A stretch of 64,000 bases of DNA from Cordilura impudica (taxonomy: Eukaryota; Arthropoda; Insecta; Diptera; Scathophagidae), in assembly GCA_963682025.1 (NCBI GenBank), contig OY821519.1:196138920-196202919 (forward strand). The letters are read 5' to 3'. This document shows, in pieces, positions 12,201 through 19,620 of the stretch. A program made the position numbers and the translations under genes. The notes beneath the pieces are model-generated. The model was not told the DNA's origin. It worked only from the letters and a program-made list of their open reading frames with translations, and ran no database searches. Positions within the stretch are counted from its first letter, which is position 1; each line of letters opens with the position of its first letter.

Positions 12201-15200
12201 GAAGTTTAAATTGAAAAAGATAACTTTTCATTTTGGCACTGCATTATTTTAGTAACGGCACAACAGAGCCAAATGGGTCGCATTGCTGGCCACTGGGATA
12301 GATCTCAATCATGATATTTAAATAAGCATGTCATAATTTTATGTAAACCAATCCTGATAATCGTTAATTTTAAATACAGCAACGTGAATGTATGTATATA
12401 GCTTATTAATTTGCAAAATATATATTCTTTCTCACTTGTAGATTCAACACGTCTATTATTCGCAACCTGGTGGATATTCATAACGATATTAACTTCATTT
12501 TATACAGCTAACTTAACAGCTTTTCTCACGCTATCGAAATTTACCTTGCCCTTTAATACGGTCAATGATATATTGTATAAAAATAAACATTTCGTTTCGC
12601 AGCGCGGGGGTGGTGTTGAATATGCCATTAAAACGGTTAGTTTTACTTTGCCATATTATTCCATCATGATTAAATATTTTTTTTCACATGTTCAATTTAT
12701 TTTACAGACTAATGAGACTTTATCAATGTTGAGTCGTATGGCACAACTGAACTATGCTGTATTTACCGACTCCACCAATGATACGTTTAATTTACAGAAT
12801 TACGTTGAGCAGAATGGTTATGTATTTGTTCGGGATCGTCCTGCTATAACACATGTTCTGTATTCGGATTATCGTTATCGCAAAACGATAAGCAAAGATA
12901 GCGAAAAGGTACATTGCCCTTTTGCTCAGGCCAGGGATCCGTTTTTGAAGAAGAAACGTTCATTTGCCTACCCAACTGGAAGTAATTTAAGCGAGTTGTT
13001 TGATCGAGAGTAAGTATGAATTTAAAATTTAAGTGATGAAATCGGAAAAATTATATGATTAGGGGGACAAAATCGGTATCCATTGTGTCAACAGGCAACA
13101 GTGTGATGTCTATAATTGTTTTGAGTTTAAAATAAGTTATAAGAAAAATTACTTTTAAAATAAAAAGGTGACGCTTGATTAATTCAGACAGATGGCAGCA
13201 GTTTTTGTAAAATAAAAAGTGTCAACCTTATAAAACATATTTTTTAAGTTTCAAGGTGCCACTAGGTTTAGTATTTTTTTTTTATAAACATGGACAAAAT
13301 TGGTCATCGTTATGTAATTCAAACATTCATTTGAGAGGTCTCCATCCAATCAATATTAAAGCCAGCTAGATTATGCTTCGTTTAGGACTATAAAATATAG
13401 CGTGGCAGAGTTTAAACGACGAGCCAAGACGAACGCTGTAGTGATCGACCGATTGAGGAGGCTACAACAAAAAAGGTTAAGAAAATCCGCAAAATGGTAT
13501 TGGATGATCGTCGGCTGAAGGTGCGTGAGCTAGCTGAAATGATAGGTAATCAAAAAGTGCCATGCATCGCATATTGACCGAAAATTTGGAGATGAGAAAG
13601 CTGTCGATTTTATCGCATAGGTTCGCCATCGCTGGGGTAGACCGTCTATATTATAAAAATTAATTACAATTTCCTCAAAATCATTAAAAGTAAACGGAGA
13701 TTGCCGTTAATTTAAGTAGATTGTCCGTTATATGTCTTCCCGTTCAGAGGTTAGATAACATTCCCAGAGTCAGGCATTATTAATAATTAAGTGTTACTAA
13801 ATTCCTATTTATACCCTATACCACTATGGGTATAATGACTTTGTGCTGCTGTTTGTAACTACAAAAAATATTTGACCTAGACCCATCTTTTATTATACCA
13901 ATTAACTCAGAATCGCTTTCTGCGTCCGTCCGTCCGTCCTTCTGTATTTCCATTAGGGTGGCCCTTCATTATATGGAGGGAAAAAACCCCCTAGAAATAT
14001 GCGAATAGCAAAAAACTGAGAAATACAAAGTTTTGGGCCAATCAAAAAACATTTAGTCGCGTTGAGGCGATTGAATATTTCAAGTGTGTTTATATGGGGA
14101 AAATATGATTTTTTTTTCAGATTTTGTGCAAATTTCGTTCTATAGTTTAATTTTTCCGACAAGTTGTTATATAATTCGGGATCAGTATTAAATTATCCTT
14201 TCAAAAAGCTACAAAACTACAAAATCGAATAAAACATCGCCAAGAAATAGCAAATGCCCCAGACTATTTTAAACTTTGAGAAATTGATTAAAGCCATACT
14301 TTCTTTTTGGTCTCTATACTTATAAGGACTCAGATGTGAAGTATTGTTTTAATACCACGTTGGTAACCTATTGCGCATTGAGACCGAAAATGGGAAATTT
14401 TTTTGATAAAATTTTGAAAACTCCTTTTTTAAGTTTTAAAAAATTTTCTTAAACAAAATTTAAAAACCTTGATCTAAAACTTTATGGTTTTGTTAAGCAC
14501 ATGTCATAGATTAATTGTGTGAATTTTTAAGTAAATTCCTGTGCCGGAATTTTTTTGACAAGGATTTTATTTTTGTGGATTTCGAGAAAAATGGGATTTT
14601 AGTAAAACATTCTTAAAATGTACTCTTTCTAAATACTTTGAAATGGTATATAAGCTTTTATTGGCCATAGGATGAACGCTATTGAAATTTGTGAAATTCA
14701 GTCTATGTTTAGACCTAGTCCTCATACAAATGACCGCTATGAAATCGACATAAATTGCCATAAGATCCAAATTATCATATAGATCTCATTCAAATTGGGT
14801 TTGCATGTGTTTATTATATCCATTAATTAGTAGTCCAAAAATAATACCTGTAGGATAATTTTTAGTCATATGTCCCATATAGAGCTGCTTCCCGATCTTC
14901 ACTTAAGTCGATCAAAAAACAAAAATATTGCACAGATTTTTCTCAAATTTGGTTTGTATATATTTTTTCAAAATATAAGTGACTTTACCAAATATCGGTC
15001 CATTTTTCGACCTAGTCCCCATATAAATATAGCACCCGATATGAACTTTTTCATATCTGCAGCCAAAAAAATTAATAACAATGCCACTTAAATTTGGTTT
15101 ATGCTTATTTTCTATATCCAATTAGTTGGACCGAAGAGATAGGGTCTCTAAACCATGGTATAGGGTATCGCGTAGTCGGTCTAGACCGACTATAGTTTTC

Positions 15201-15949
15201 TTACCTGTTTTTGTTTATTTTATAAGACTTAAATTAAGTAATAAACTTTAATGTTGGCAATTTTTATTCGTACGATATTTTTTCTTCTATTTTTTTTAAG
15301 GTTATTGAATCTAGTTGAATCGGGTATAATAAAACATCTCTCCGCTAAAAATTTACCAAATGCGGAAATATGTCCTCAAGATTTGGGCGGCACTGAAAGA
15401 CAACTGCGCAATGGCGATCTTATGATGACCTACTACATAATGTTTGCTGGTTTTGGAACATCAATAGTCGTCTTTACAACAGAAATACTGTTTCGATTTA
15501 TTAACAGTCGAAGGGACGCCCACCAATGGTCGACACATGGTGTGGGCCGCACGCCTAACGGTCATCAGTTTAAACCATCCAAATGGTTTTGGCGTAAATC
15601 GGGTACAGAGAGTGCTAAACATTTGATCAGAAATTCACATCACAATAACATTACACCACCGCCGCCATATCAAAGTATATTCAGCAGTAACGGTAGAAAT
15701 GAGAATTCTAATATGAACCGTTGGCATCAAGCGACGAATTTCGGTGCTAATGGTAAAAGTGGGTTCGGAGCATTACGACCAGCAATTGCAGAACCTGTGT
15801 ATGGTGTTATGGGTATTGAATCAACGGGTCTAAGGAAATTTATAAATGGTCGAGAATATATGGTGTATCGCACGCCAGATGGTCAAAGTCAATTGGTACC
15901 AGTAAGAGTGCCGTCGGCGGCATTATTTCAATACTCCTATGCGGAGTAA
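1..15949 (+). CDS. Ir76b: Ionotropic receptor (Ir76b-like co-receptor), 3' part of gene, five exons
   Basis: Joined exons 1-239, 327-666, 12442-12635, 12708-13009 and 15301-15949 give one uninterrupted reading frame; the gene starts upstream of the window. Seen: the S1 ligand-binding stretch with RIATLEDYPLSYT, a first membrane segment (WVWILIFISLLTVGPVIYLL), a pore loop (HCAWFVYGALMKQGS), the iGluR-type channel motif (TSFYTANLTAFLTLSKF), the S2 lobe, then a last membrane segment (MMTYYIMFAGFGTSIVVFTT) and a long cytoplasmic tail. Known: insect IRs are divergent ionotropic glutamate receptors in chemosensory dendrites. Ir76b is a broadly expressed co-receptor for amine, acid, salt and amino-acid detection. 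The assignment to Ir76b rests on recalled similarity through the S1, channel and C-terminal regions; another IR is possible but less likely. All splice sites are GT-AG. Introns 3 and 5 (11.8 and 2.3 kb) are full of transposons; introns 2 and 4 are 87 and 72 bp. Confidence 0.82.
240..326 (+). other. Ir76b-like intron, 87 bp
   Basis: Short GT-AG intron between exons a and b, with nothing else in it. Confidence 0.8.
327..666 (+). CDS. Ir76b: Ir76b-like exon b (end of S1, first membrane segment, pore loop)
   Basis: Begins GAAACCGACATGGC directly after the acceptor in phase 0 and ends GCTG|GTAAGT in phase 1. It encodes LDEGEWIMVMRRPRESASGSG, membrane segment 1 and the pore loop to SPIA. The split codon is completed by the exon at 12442 (G+AT = Asp), giving SPIADSTRLLFATWW. 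This confirms that the two exons belong together across 11.8 kb. Confidence 0.85.
806..880 (+). pseudogene. C-terminal scrap of a mariner/Tc1-type transposase
   Basis: One frame reads NCVDRMGYYDATHRSYLNEI followed by VFRN and a stop. This resembles the C-terminal end of IS630/Tc1/mariner-type transposases (pattern W..R...C....G.H.NEI.F). Only about 25 codons remain, without ends. It lies in intron 3 of the Ir76b-like gene. Family placement is recalled, so confidence is moderate. Confidence 0.4.
1075..1181 (-). pseudogene. Mariner/Tc1-superfamily transposase remnant, part 2 (beyond the Transib insertion)
   Basis: On the minus strand this reads AITLNLLSVNNIEFVKK. In the next frame it then reads RCPIERYYALIKTNLKK. 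This is the pattern NNI.FVPK...P..RPIE.YWA..K..LKK seen near the end of transposases in the IS630/Tc1/mariner group. It joins the piece at 6965-7520 when the Transib copy and one CAGCG are removed: FWPDLASVHYA runs straight into AITLNLL. It is an old, frameshifted remnant that served as the Transib target. Confidence 0.6.
1187..1225 (+). repeat. Transib copy 1 left terminal repeat (RSS-like)
   Basis: Heptamer CACAGTG at 1187-1193, 23-bp spacer, then GCAAAAATC at 1217-1225. The heptamer is identical to the consensus V(D)J heptamer. The second block matches the nonamer ACAAAAACC at 7 of 9 positions. Confidence 0.85.
1597..3657 (+). CDS. Penelope-like reverse transcriptase with C-terminal GIY-YIG endonuclease
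   Basis: 686 residues, uninterrupted. Residues about 130-480 are the reverse transcriptase: RLYGLPKFHK, LRPISSS, LDVISLFTNIP, QTYGMPMGNPLSP and the catalytic YVDDLF (Y378, D380, D381). Residues about 575-640 form a GIY-YIG nuclease: VVYEIKC, CDDVYIGTTKRSLNTRVAEHE (Y596, G598, R around 606, E around 614), then TALAQHCLEKGHTADLDN. This RT plus GIY-YIG order defines canonical Penelope elements; the reverse transcriptase groups with telomerase rather than with LINE enzymes. Known family members are somewhat longer at the N-terminus, so ATG 1597 may be internal to a truncated frame. The absence of stops suggests recent activity. Confidence 0.92.
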   Translation: MDRSTHAAKIQNLKRKQLQTYNLTYNPSWFINNINIIFPEESKWLLSLGPKFALPVNNENFSTVNLIADLEEWVQTQTDDREKEVIRSKIANRILTHKRTVKNNQKDKLILNIYKETKQFLERYKEEIVITKSDKGNKTVVIYKENYREKMEKLLEDKTTYKTIRVDPTQKLHRMNNKLVNDLYKQEHITKYEKYKLISNSATAPRLYGLPKFHKTDMPLRPISSSVEVPCYNLSKYVGNILKNIISEKYNIKNSLELKNRLKDITLDNDNILISLDVISLFTNIPIHLAITNIMTRWNILQKHTRITRSQFLKILQFCLNDNNYFVYGETFYNQTYGMPMGNPLSPTIADIVLDTLLEQTTQELEKNGVQIKFITKYVDDLFAIIRKGDEEEILKIFNGYHNKIKFTIEKEENNSIAYLDMKIHRNNRNIETDWYTKTVASGRLMNYNSTQPQKQKINTASNLINKALKLSDNKFKNKNINKVKDILIQNSYPTNIINNLIKKAITENPENGKINNTSGNTKKFYSLSYIPGLTERKQLEKIINYEEASLAHKPNKTINALFTRTKTKIEKGEQSNVVYEIKCIGKPNESCDDVYIGTTKRSLNTRVAEHEADIRKNKQTTALAQHCLEKGHTADLDNVNILDKERRENKRYTLESLRIQQKQQRAMNKKDDIDNINANYTIAII
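3658..4594 (+). other. Penelope 3' UTR and Transib 5' region
   Basis: No coding sequence seen. 3658-3990 is the AT-rich Penelope tail; 3991-4594 is the Transib leader resumed after the insertion. A CCTGCCCGTACGTGCCCG stretch is at about 4183. Confidence 0.6.
3907..3969 (+). ncRNA. Hammerhead-ribozyme-like motif at the 3' end of the Penelope-like element
   Basis: Core CTGATGA at 3936-3942, stem II CTGG (3945-3948) with CCAG (3955-3958) around a 6-nt loop, then GAAA at 3960-3963. ACGTT after the core (3963-3967) can pair with AACGT at 3907-3911 to form stem III, with T3912 at the cleavage position. Stem I (3913-3935) pairs poorly as drawn. Known: Penelope-like elements often carry hammerhead ribozymes in their terminal repeats. 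Confidence 0.6.
4661..6630 (+). pseudogene. Transib transposase, copy 1 (one frameshift)
   Basis: RAG1-related DDE recombinase that would cut at the element's CACAGTG ends. The start is placed at ATG 4661 (MALNNLKLFELFRR) because it aligns with MAKYCYRDLADIYF of copy 3; an in-frame ATG at 4595 also exists. An N-terminal region with a GRPKKS basic patch is followed by the catalytic core. Seen: first Asp in KWGCDGSSG (GAT at 5474), second in LTMVDGK (GAT at 5789) with the zinc-binding CPIC just after, then HKILAHG and the Glu-bearing LPIGELSEEAQE near the end. These parallel RAG1 D600, D708, its CxxC, H937/H942 and E962. The frame shifts by one base near 6003 (run of A in GAAAATAC). The 3' part then continues openly to TAA at 6628-6630. 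Confidence 0.88.
6922..6959 (-). repeat. Transib copy 1 right terminal repeat (RSS-like)
   Basis: Read on the minus strand: CACAGTG (6959-6953), 22-bp spacer, GCAAAAATC (6930-6922). The spacer begins GCGCC and ends CGTT, as at the left end. Confidence 0.85.
6965..7520 (-). pseudogene. Mariner/Tc1-superfamily transposase remnant, part 1
   Basis: On the minus strand, reading down from about 7520, a broken frame shows MARSTVDNVLKLYYEI, then EWLKNPKEIKGAKGVGKVTEN, and finally EEFTLFWPDLASVHYA at the Transib junction. FWPDLAS.HY is the conserved block around the second catalytic Asp in several IS630/Tc1/mariner-type transposases. Several stops and frameshifts are present. The exact family is not recognised. 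Confidence 0.5.
7521..8690. other. AT-rich intronic stretch with no recognised feature
   Basis: Intron 3 of the Ir76b-like gene. Apart from an (A)n/AAT-rich simple repeat at about 8310-8362, nothing coding or repeated within the window was recognised. Confidence 0.5.
8881..10022 (-). mobile_element. Helitron B copy 2, containing a DINE-like insertion
   Basis: Matches the uninterrupted copy at 54964-55338. On the minus strand it runs from a TC-type 5' end (GA at 10021-10022 on +) to a CTAG 3' end (8881-8884). It sits between A (8880) and T (10023) with no duplication, as Helitrons do. The palindrome next to the CTAG end is present but worn (CTCGAAATTCGAC). A DINE-like element is inserted at 9066-9830. 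Confidence 0.7.
9066..9830 (+). mobile_element. DINE-1/Helentron-like element (family 1), copy 1
   Basis: Full-length copy: starts ATACCCTATACCAC, a GTCCGTCC microsatellite lies about 140 bp in, a subterminal inverted copy TGGTATAGGGTAT is near the end, then a TAGTCGGTCTAGACC hairpin and a CTTACTTG(TTT) terminus. Comparison with Helitron B at 55150 (AATTTTATG) shows insertion into a run of T. Small ORFs inside are shadows. Confidence 0.78.
10023..10520 (+). repeat. Tandem ~135-bp modules of Helitron A type
   Basis: Three imperfect units, each with GGG.GTGATCGGA, a GTGGCACC-type block, CCATACAAAG and a TATAT.ATCTGGAGTACT-type block. They are the reverse complement of the modules at 48540-49440. 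Confidence 0.6.
10668..11115 (-). mobile_element. DINE-1/Helentron-like element (family 1), copy 2, internally deleted
   Basis: Minus-orientation copy from CAAGTTAGAAAATTATAG to GTGGTATAGGGTATAAAAA. The middle is missing: sequence jumps from GGACCGAACCG to GGCTTATGCAC. A GGAC microsatellite is at 10974-10988. Confidence 0.75.
11191..11682 (+). mobile_element. DINE-1/Helentron-like element (family 1), copy 3, internally deleted
   Basis: Plus-orientation copy from TTTTTATACCCTATAACAC to TTCTTACTTGTTTT. It lacks the GTCC microsatellite and part of the middle. It lies 75 bp from copy 2 in the opposite orientation. Confidence 0.75.
11870..12065 (-). pseudogene. N-terminal fragment of a mariner-type transposase
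   Basis: On the minus strand a short frame reads MSWTIKTLTDEQHVNEIKQ, then VLKYHGLTTKDLADITDISN and DSINTILTDVF. This resembles the helix-turn-helix of mariner/Tc1 transposases (pattern .LT..DLA...GIS..S...I). It has no ends and no catalytic part. Confidence 0.4.
12442..12635 (+). CDS. Ir76b: Ir76b-like exon c (channel segment)
   Basis: Acceptor CACTTGTAG at 12433-12441; donor ACG|GTTAGT at 12636. Encodes DSTRLLFATWWIFITILTS, then the SYTANLTAFLT-type channel motif (here FYTANLTAFLTLSKF), and the start of S2 ending GGGVEYAIKT. The 72-bp intron that follows is open in this frame but is flanked by a good donor and a TTTTACAG acceptor. Removing it joins YAIKT to TNETLSML, as expected for the family. 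Confidence 0.85.
12708..13009 (+). CDS. Ir76b: Ir76b-like exon d (S2 ligand-binding lobe)
   Basis: Starts ACTAATGAGACT after TTTACAG and ends CGAGA|GTAAGT in phase 2. Encodes the S2 lobe, including YAVFTDSTNDTFNLQNYVEQ, GYVFVRDRPAI and KKRSFAYPTGSNLSELF. The last two bases GA plus G of the next exon give Glu, continuing SELFDRE into LLNLVESGI. Confidence 0.83.
13385..13640 (+). pseudogene. Mariner transposase, N-terminal fragment
   Basis: Reads EFKRR..., then DRPIEEATTKKVKKIRKMVL, DDRRLKVRELAEMIG and LEMRKLS across frameshifts. These match the mariner N-terminal helix-turn-helix (RSGRP...V..IH..I..DR..K..EIAE..GIS, then MRKL.A.WVPR). It lies in intron 5 of the Ir76b-like gene. Confidence 0.6.
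13808..13955 (+). mobile_element. DINE-1/Helentron-like element (family 1), copy 4, 5' piece
   Basis: Starts TTTATACCCTATACCACTATG and runs through the GTCCGTCCGTCC microsatellite to about 13955. It then breaks into unrelated sequence and resumes at about 14641. Confidence 0.7.
13956..14640. repeat. Insertion in the DINE-like copy; shares ~400 bp with 28583-29010
   Basis: About 14240-14640 is similar, in the same orientation, to 28583-29010: GCCCCAGAC, ATTGAGACCGAAAATGG.AAA, TTTCGAGAAAAA.TGG.TTTT, GTACTCTTTCTAAATACTTT. This second location lies inside a family-2 DINE-like element. No coding sequence. Confidence 0.6.
14641..15212 (+). mobile_element. DINE-1/Helentron-like element (family 1), copy 4, 3' piece
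   Basis: Resumes at GGTATATAAGCTTTTATTGG and ends with the GTCGGTCTAGACCGAC palindrome and TTTTCTTACCTGTTT. Confidence 0.75.
15301..15949 (+). CDS. Ir76b: Ir76b-like last exon (end of S2, last membrane segment, C-terminal tail)
   Basis: Follows a long polypyrimidine tract ending TTTTTTTTAAG. The in-frame start is GTTATTGAATC (LLNLVESGIIKHLS). It encodes ICPQDLGGTERQLRNGDL, a hydrophobic segment of about 22 residues and a cytoplasmic tail of about 150 residues. The tail is rich in Asn, Ser and Gly and contains a TPPPPYQ motif. Stop TAA at 15947-15949. The ATG at 15251 lies in the intron and is not the start of this protein. No clear AATAAA is visible just downstream. Confidence 0.85.
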
Positions 15950-16269
15950 TCGAATGATGATATTGAATTGAAGTTGATAAGAAAATGAGTTATGAATGTA
16001 GATGAGGCTATTGTTGAATGAATTTCTGGAACATTACAATTTGATTTAAAGGTATCAAAACATTATATTTTTCACAGAAAATGCAGAATAATTTTTACCT
16101 ACTTAGAAATTTGACACGATTTCAAACAATATATATTTTTCTGAAACGCCGCTTTAAGCACCTGACCAACATTTTCTTAAGAATAATATTAATGAAGCTT
16201 AACAATAGGACTTAAAATCACTAGCTAACTCTGTTAAAATGTGAACATGTTCTGAATATAGGAAAATAT

Positions 16270-19200
16270 ACTTTAGGAAAATGTTCTTTTCAAGAGAAGT
16301 AATTTTTTAATTTTCCGAAAAAGCTATTTTTTAAGAAAATGAATTTTTTTAAAGATATGGTATTTTTTTTAAAGAAAATGTACTGTGTTAAGAATTTACT
16401 TCTTTAAGAAAATATATTTTTTTCAAAAAGGTACTTTTCTAAGAAGAGATAACTTTTTTTAAGAAAAAGTACTTATTTAAGAACAAGCATTTATCCCAGG
16501 TTCTTTTTAAGAAAAGGTAATTTTTTAAGAAAATTTTCTTTTTTAAGAAAAGCTTTTTTTAAAATTAATTTAAAAAAGGCTCTTTTTTAAAAAAGGTACA
16601 TTTTAATATAAAGGTATTTTTTTTAAGAAAAAGTTATTTTTAAGAAAGTTAACTTTTTTAAGAAACTATATTTTTTTAAGAAAATTGGCTTTTTTAAGAA
16701 AATGTACTTTTTTAAGAAAAGGTACTTTATAAAAAAAATTACTTAAAAAGGTCACTTTTTTAAAAAAGATACTTTTTAAATAAGGTATTTTTTTTAACGA
16801 AAATGTACTTCTTTAAAGAAAGATTACTTTAAAAAAAATTTACTTTTTTAGAACATTTACTTGTTTAAGAAAAGGTAAATTTTTTAAAGATACTTCAAAA
16901 AGGTGTTTTTTTTAAGAGAAAGCGATTTTTTAAGTAAATTTACTTTTTTAAAGAAATTTGCTTTTTTAAGAAAAGGTTCTTTTTGCAGAAAAGGAACTTT
17001 ATAATATAAAAAGATACTTTTTGAAAAAAGGTATTTTTTTTTAAAGAAAAAGTAATTTTATAAGAAAGTTTACTTAAAAAAATTACTTTTTTTAGAAAAG
17101 GTACCTTTTTTATGAAAATTACTTTTTTTAAAAAAGGCACTTCGAAAAGGCTATTTTCTTAAAAATTTACTTTTTTAAGGAAACGAACTTTGTTTACAAA
17201 GGGTATATTCTTAAGAAAAGGTACTTTTTAAGGAAATGTATCTATTTAACCAAATGTACTTATTTAAGAAAAAGGTACTTTTGAAAAAAAAACCTACTTA
17301 TTAAATAGGGTACTTTTTTAAGAAAATATACTTTTTTAAGAAAATTTGCTTTCTTAAGAAAAGGTACTTTTTTATAAAGAAACCTACTTTTTAAAAAAGG
17401 TACTTATTTTAGAAAATATACTTTTTTAAGAAAATTTGCTTTTTTAAGAAAAGGTACTTTTTTGAGAAAAGGTACTTTATAAAAAAAAAATTACTTAAAA
17501 AATCACTTTTTTAAGAAAAGGTACTTTATAAAAAAAATTAGCTAAAAAAGTCACTTTTTAAAAAATATACTTTTTAAAAAAAATCATTTTTTAAAAAAAT
17601 ATATCTTTTTTTAAAGAAAAAGTACTTTTTTAAGAAAGTTTACTAAAACAAAAAATTTACTTTTTTAAGAACATTAACTTTTTTAAGAAAAGGTGCTTTA
17701 TAAGAGAAGAATTACTTAAAAGTCACTTTTTTTAAAAAAGATACTTTTTAAAAAATTATACTTTTAAAAAAAGATATTTTTTTTTTTAAAGAAAAAGTAC
17801 TTTTTTAAGAAAGTTTACTTTAACAAAAAATTTACTTGTTTAAGAAAAGGTAAATTTTTTATGATAAGTACTTTTTTTAAAAAAGGTACTGCAAAAAGGC
17901 TCTTTTTTCAAAAAAAGGTACTTAATTAAAAAATGTGTTTTTTTAAAGAGAAAGCGCTTTTTTAAGAAAATTTACTTTGTAAAAGGAAACGTACTTTGTT
18001 TACGAAAAGGTATTTCCTTAAGAAAAGGTACTTTTTTAAGGAAATGTATCTATTTAACCAAATGTACTTATTTGAGAAAAGGTACTTTTGAAAAAACCTA
18101 CTTTTTAAAAAATTTACTTTTTTAACTTTTTAAGAAAAGGTACTTTATAAAATTACTTAAAGAGTCACTTTTTTAAAAAGATACTTTTTAAAAAAGATCC
18201 ATTTTAAAATAATATATTTTTTTAAAGAAAAAGTACTTTTTAAGAAAGTTTACTTTAACAAAAAATTTACTTTTTAGGAACATTAACTTTTTTAAGAAAG
18301 GGTAAATTTTTTATGGTAAGTATTTTTTTTTACAACGTACTTCAAAAAAGCTCTTTTTTAAAAAGGTACTTATTTAAAAAATGTGTTTTTTTTAAGAGAA
18401 AGCGCTTTTTTAAGAAAATTTATTTTTTAAGATAATGTACTTTCTTTACAAAAGGTATTTTCTTAATAAAGGGTACTTTTTTAAGGAAATGTATCTATAT
18501 AACCAAATGTACTTATGTAAGAATAGGTACTTTTAAAGAAACCTACTTTTTAAAAAAGTTACTTATTTAAGATAATTTACTTTTTTAAGAAAATTTGCTT
18601 TTTTAAGAAAAGGTACTTTTTTAAGAAGAGGAATTTTTTTGAGAAAAGGTACTTTATAAACAAAAATTACTTTAAAAAGACACTTTTTTAAGAAAAGGTA
18701 CTTTATAAAAAAAAATTACTTAAAAAAGTCACTTTTTTAATAAAGATACTTTTTTAAAAAAATCATTTTTAAAAAAATATATCTTTTTTTAAAAAAAAAG
18801 TACTTTTTGAAGTAAGTTTACTTTAACAAAAAATTTAGTTTTTTAAGAACATTAACTTTTTTAAGAAAAGGTAAATTTTTTATGATAAGTACTTTTTTTA
18901 AAAAAAGTACTGCAAAAAGGCTCTTTATTCAAAACAAGGTACTTAATTAAAAAAGTGTTTTTTTTTAAGAGAAAGCGCTTTTTTAAGAAAATTTACTTTC
19001 TTAAGGAAACGTACTTTGTTTACAAAAAGGTATTTTCTTAAGAAAAGGTACTTTTTTAAGGAAATGTATATATTAAACCAAATGTACTTATTTGAGAAAA
19101 GGTACTTTTGAAAAAACCTAATTTTTAAAAAAGGTACTTTTTTAAGAAAATTTACTTTTTTACGAAAATTTACTTCTTGAAAAAAGTATATTTTTTTAAA

Positions 19201-19620
19201 AAAGGTACTTTGTAAGAAAAAACACATTTAAGAAAATTTAGTTTTTTTGGAAAGATAATTTGTTAAGAAAAAATACTTTTTTAAGCAGAGGTAATTTTTT
19301 AAAGAAAGCTACTTTTTTACAAAAATTTATTTTTTTGAAAAATGTTTTTCTTTTAATTTACTTTTTAAAGAAATAGTTTTATTTCGAGAAAAGTTTATTT
19401 TTGAAGAAAAGTGCCTATTTAAGAAAAAACATTTTTTTAAGAAAATAATGCTTTTGCGGAAAAGATAATTTTTAGAGAAAAGTTACTTGTTAAGAAAATT
19501 TAATTTACTTTTCTTTTAACAAAATGTACTTTTTTAAGAAAGTGTAGTTTTTAAGAAAAGGTACTTTTTTAATGAAAGGTATTTTTTTTTTTTTTGAGAA
19601 AAAGTATAGTTGGAAAATTA
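16270..19620 (+). repeat. 3.3-kb array of a ~20-bp AT-rich minisatellite
   Basis: Imperfect tandem units with consensus near AAAAGGTACTTTTTTAAGA, about 19-21 bp each and well over 100 units. Many carry GGTAC or AGTAC at the centre. Blocks of about 600-900 bp recur at higher order: the stretch GGAAATGTATCTATTTAACC (17233) reappears near 18036, 18485 and 19051 with the same neighbours. The Lys/Phe-rich ORFs inside (for example 16940-17140 and 18943-19227, minus) are artefacts of the repeat. It starts about 320 bp after the Ir76b-like stop codon. Confidence 0.9.

Noticed and set aside
16940..19227. Lys/Phe-rich ORFs (16940-17140 and 18943-19227, minus) resembling repetitive proteins
   Set aside because: They are translations of the 20-bp minisatellite; frames break with every indel.
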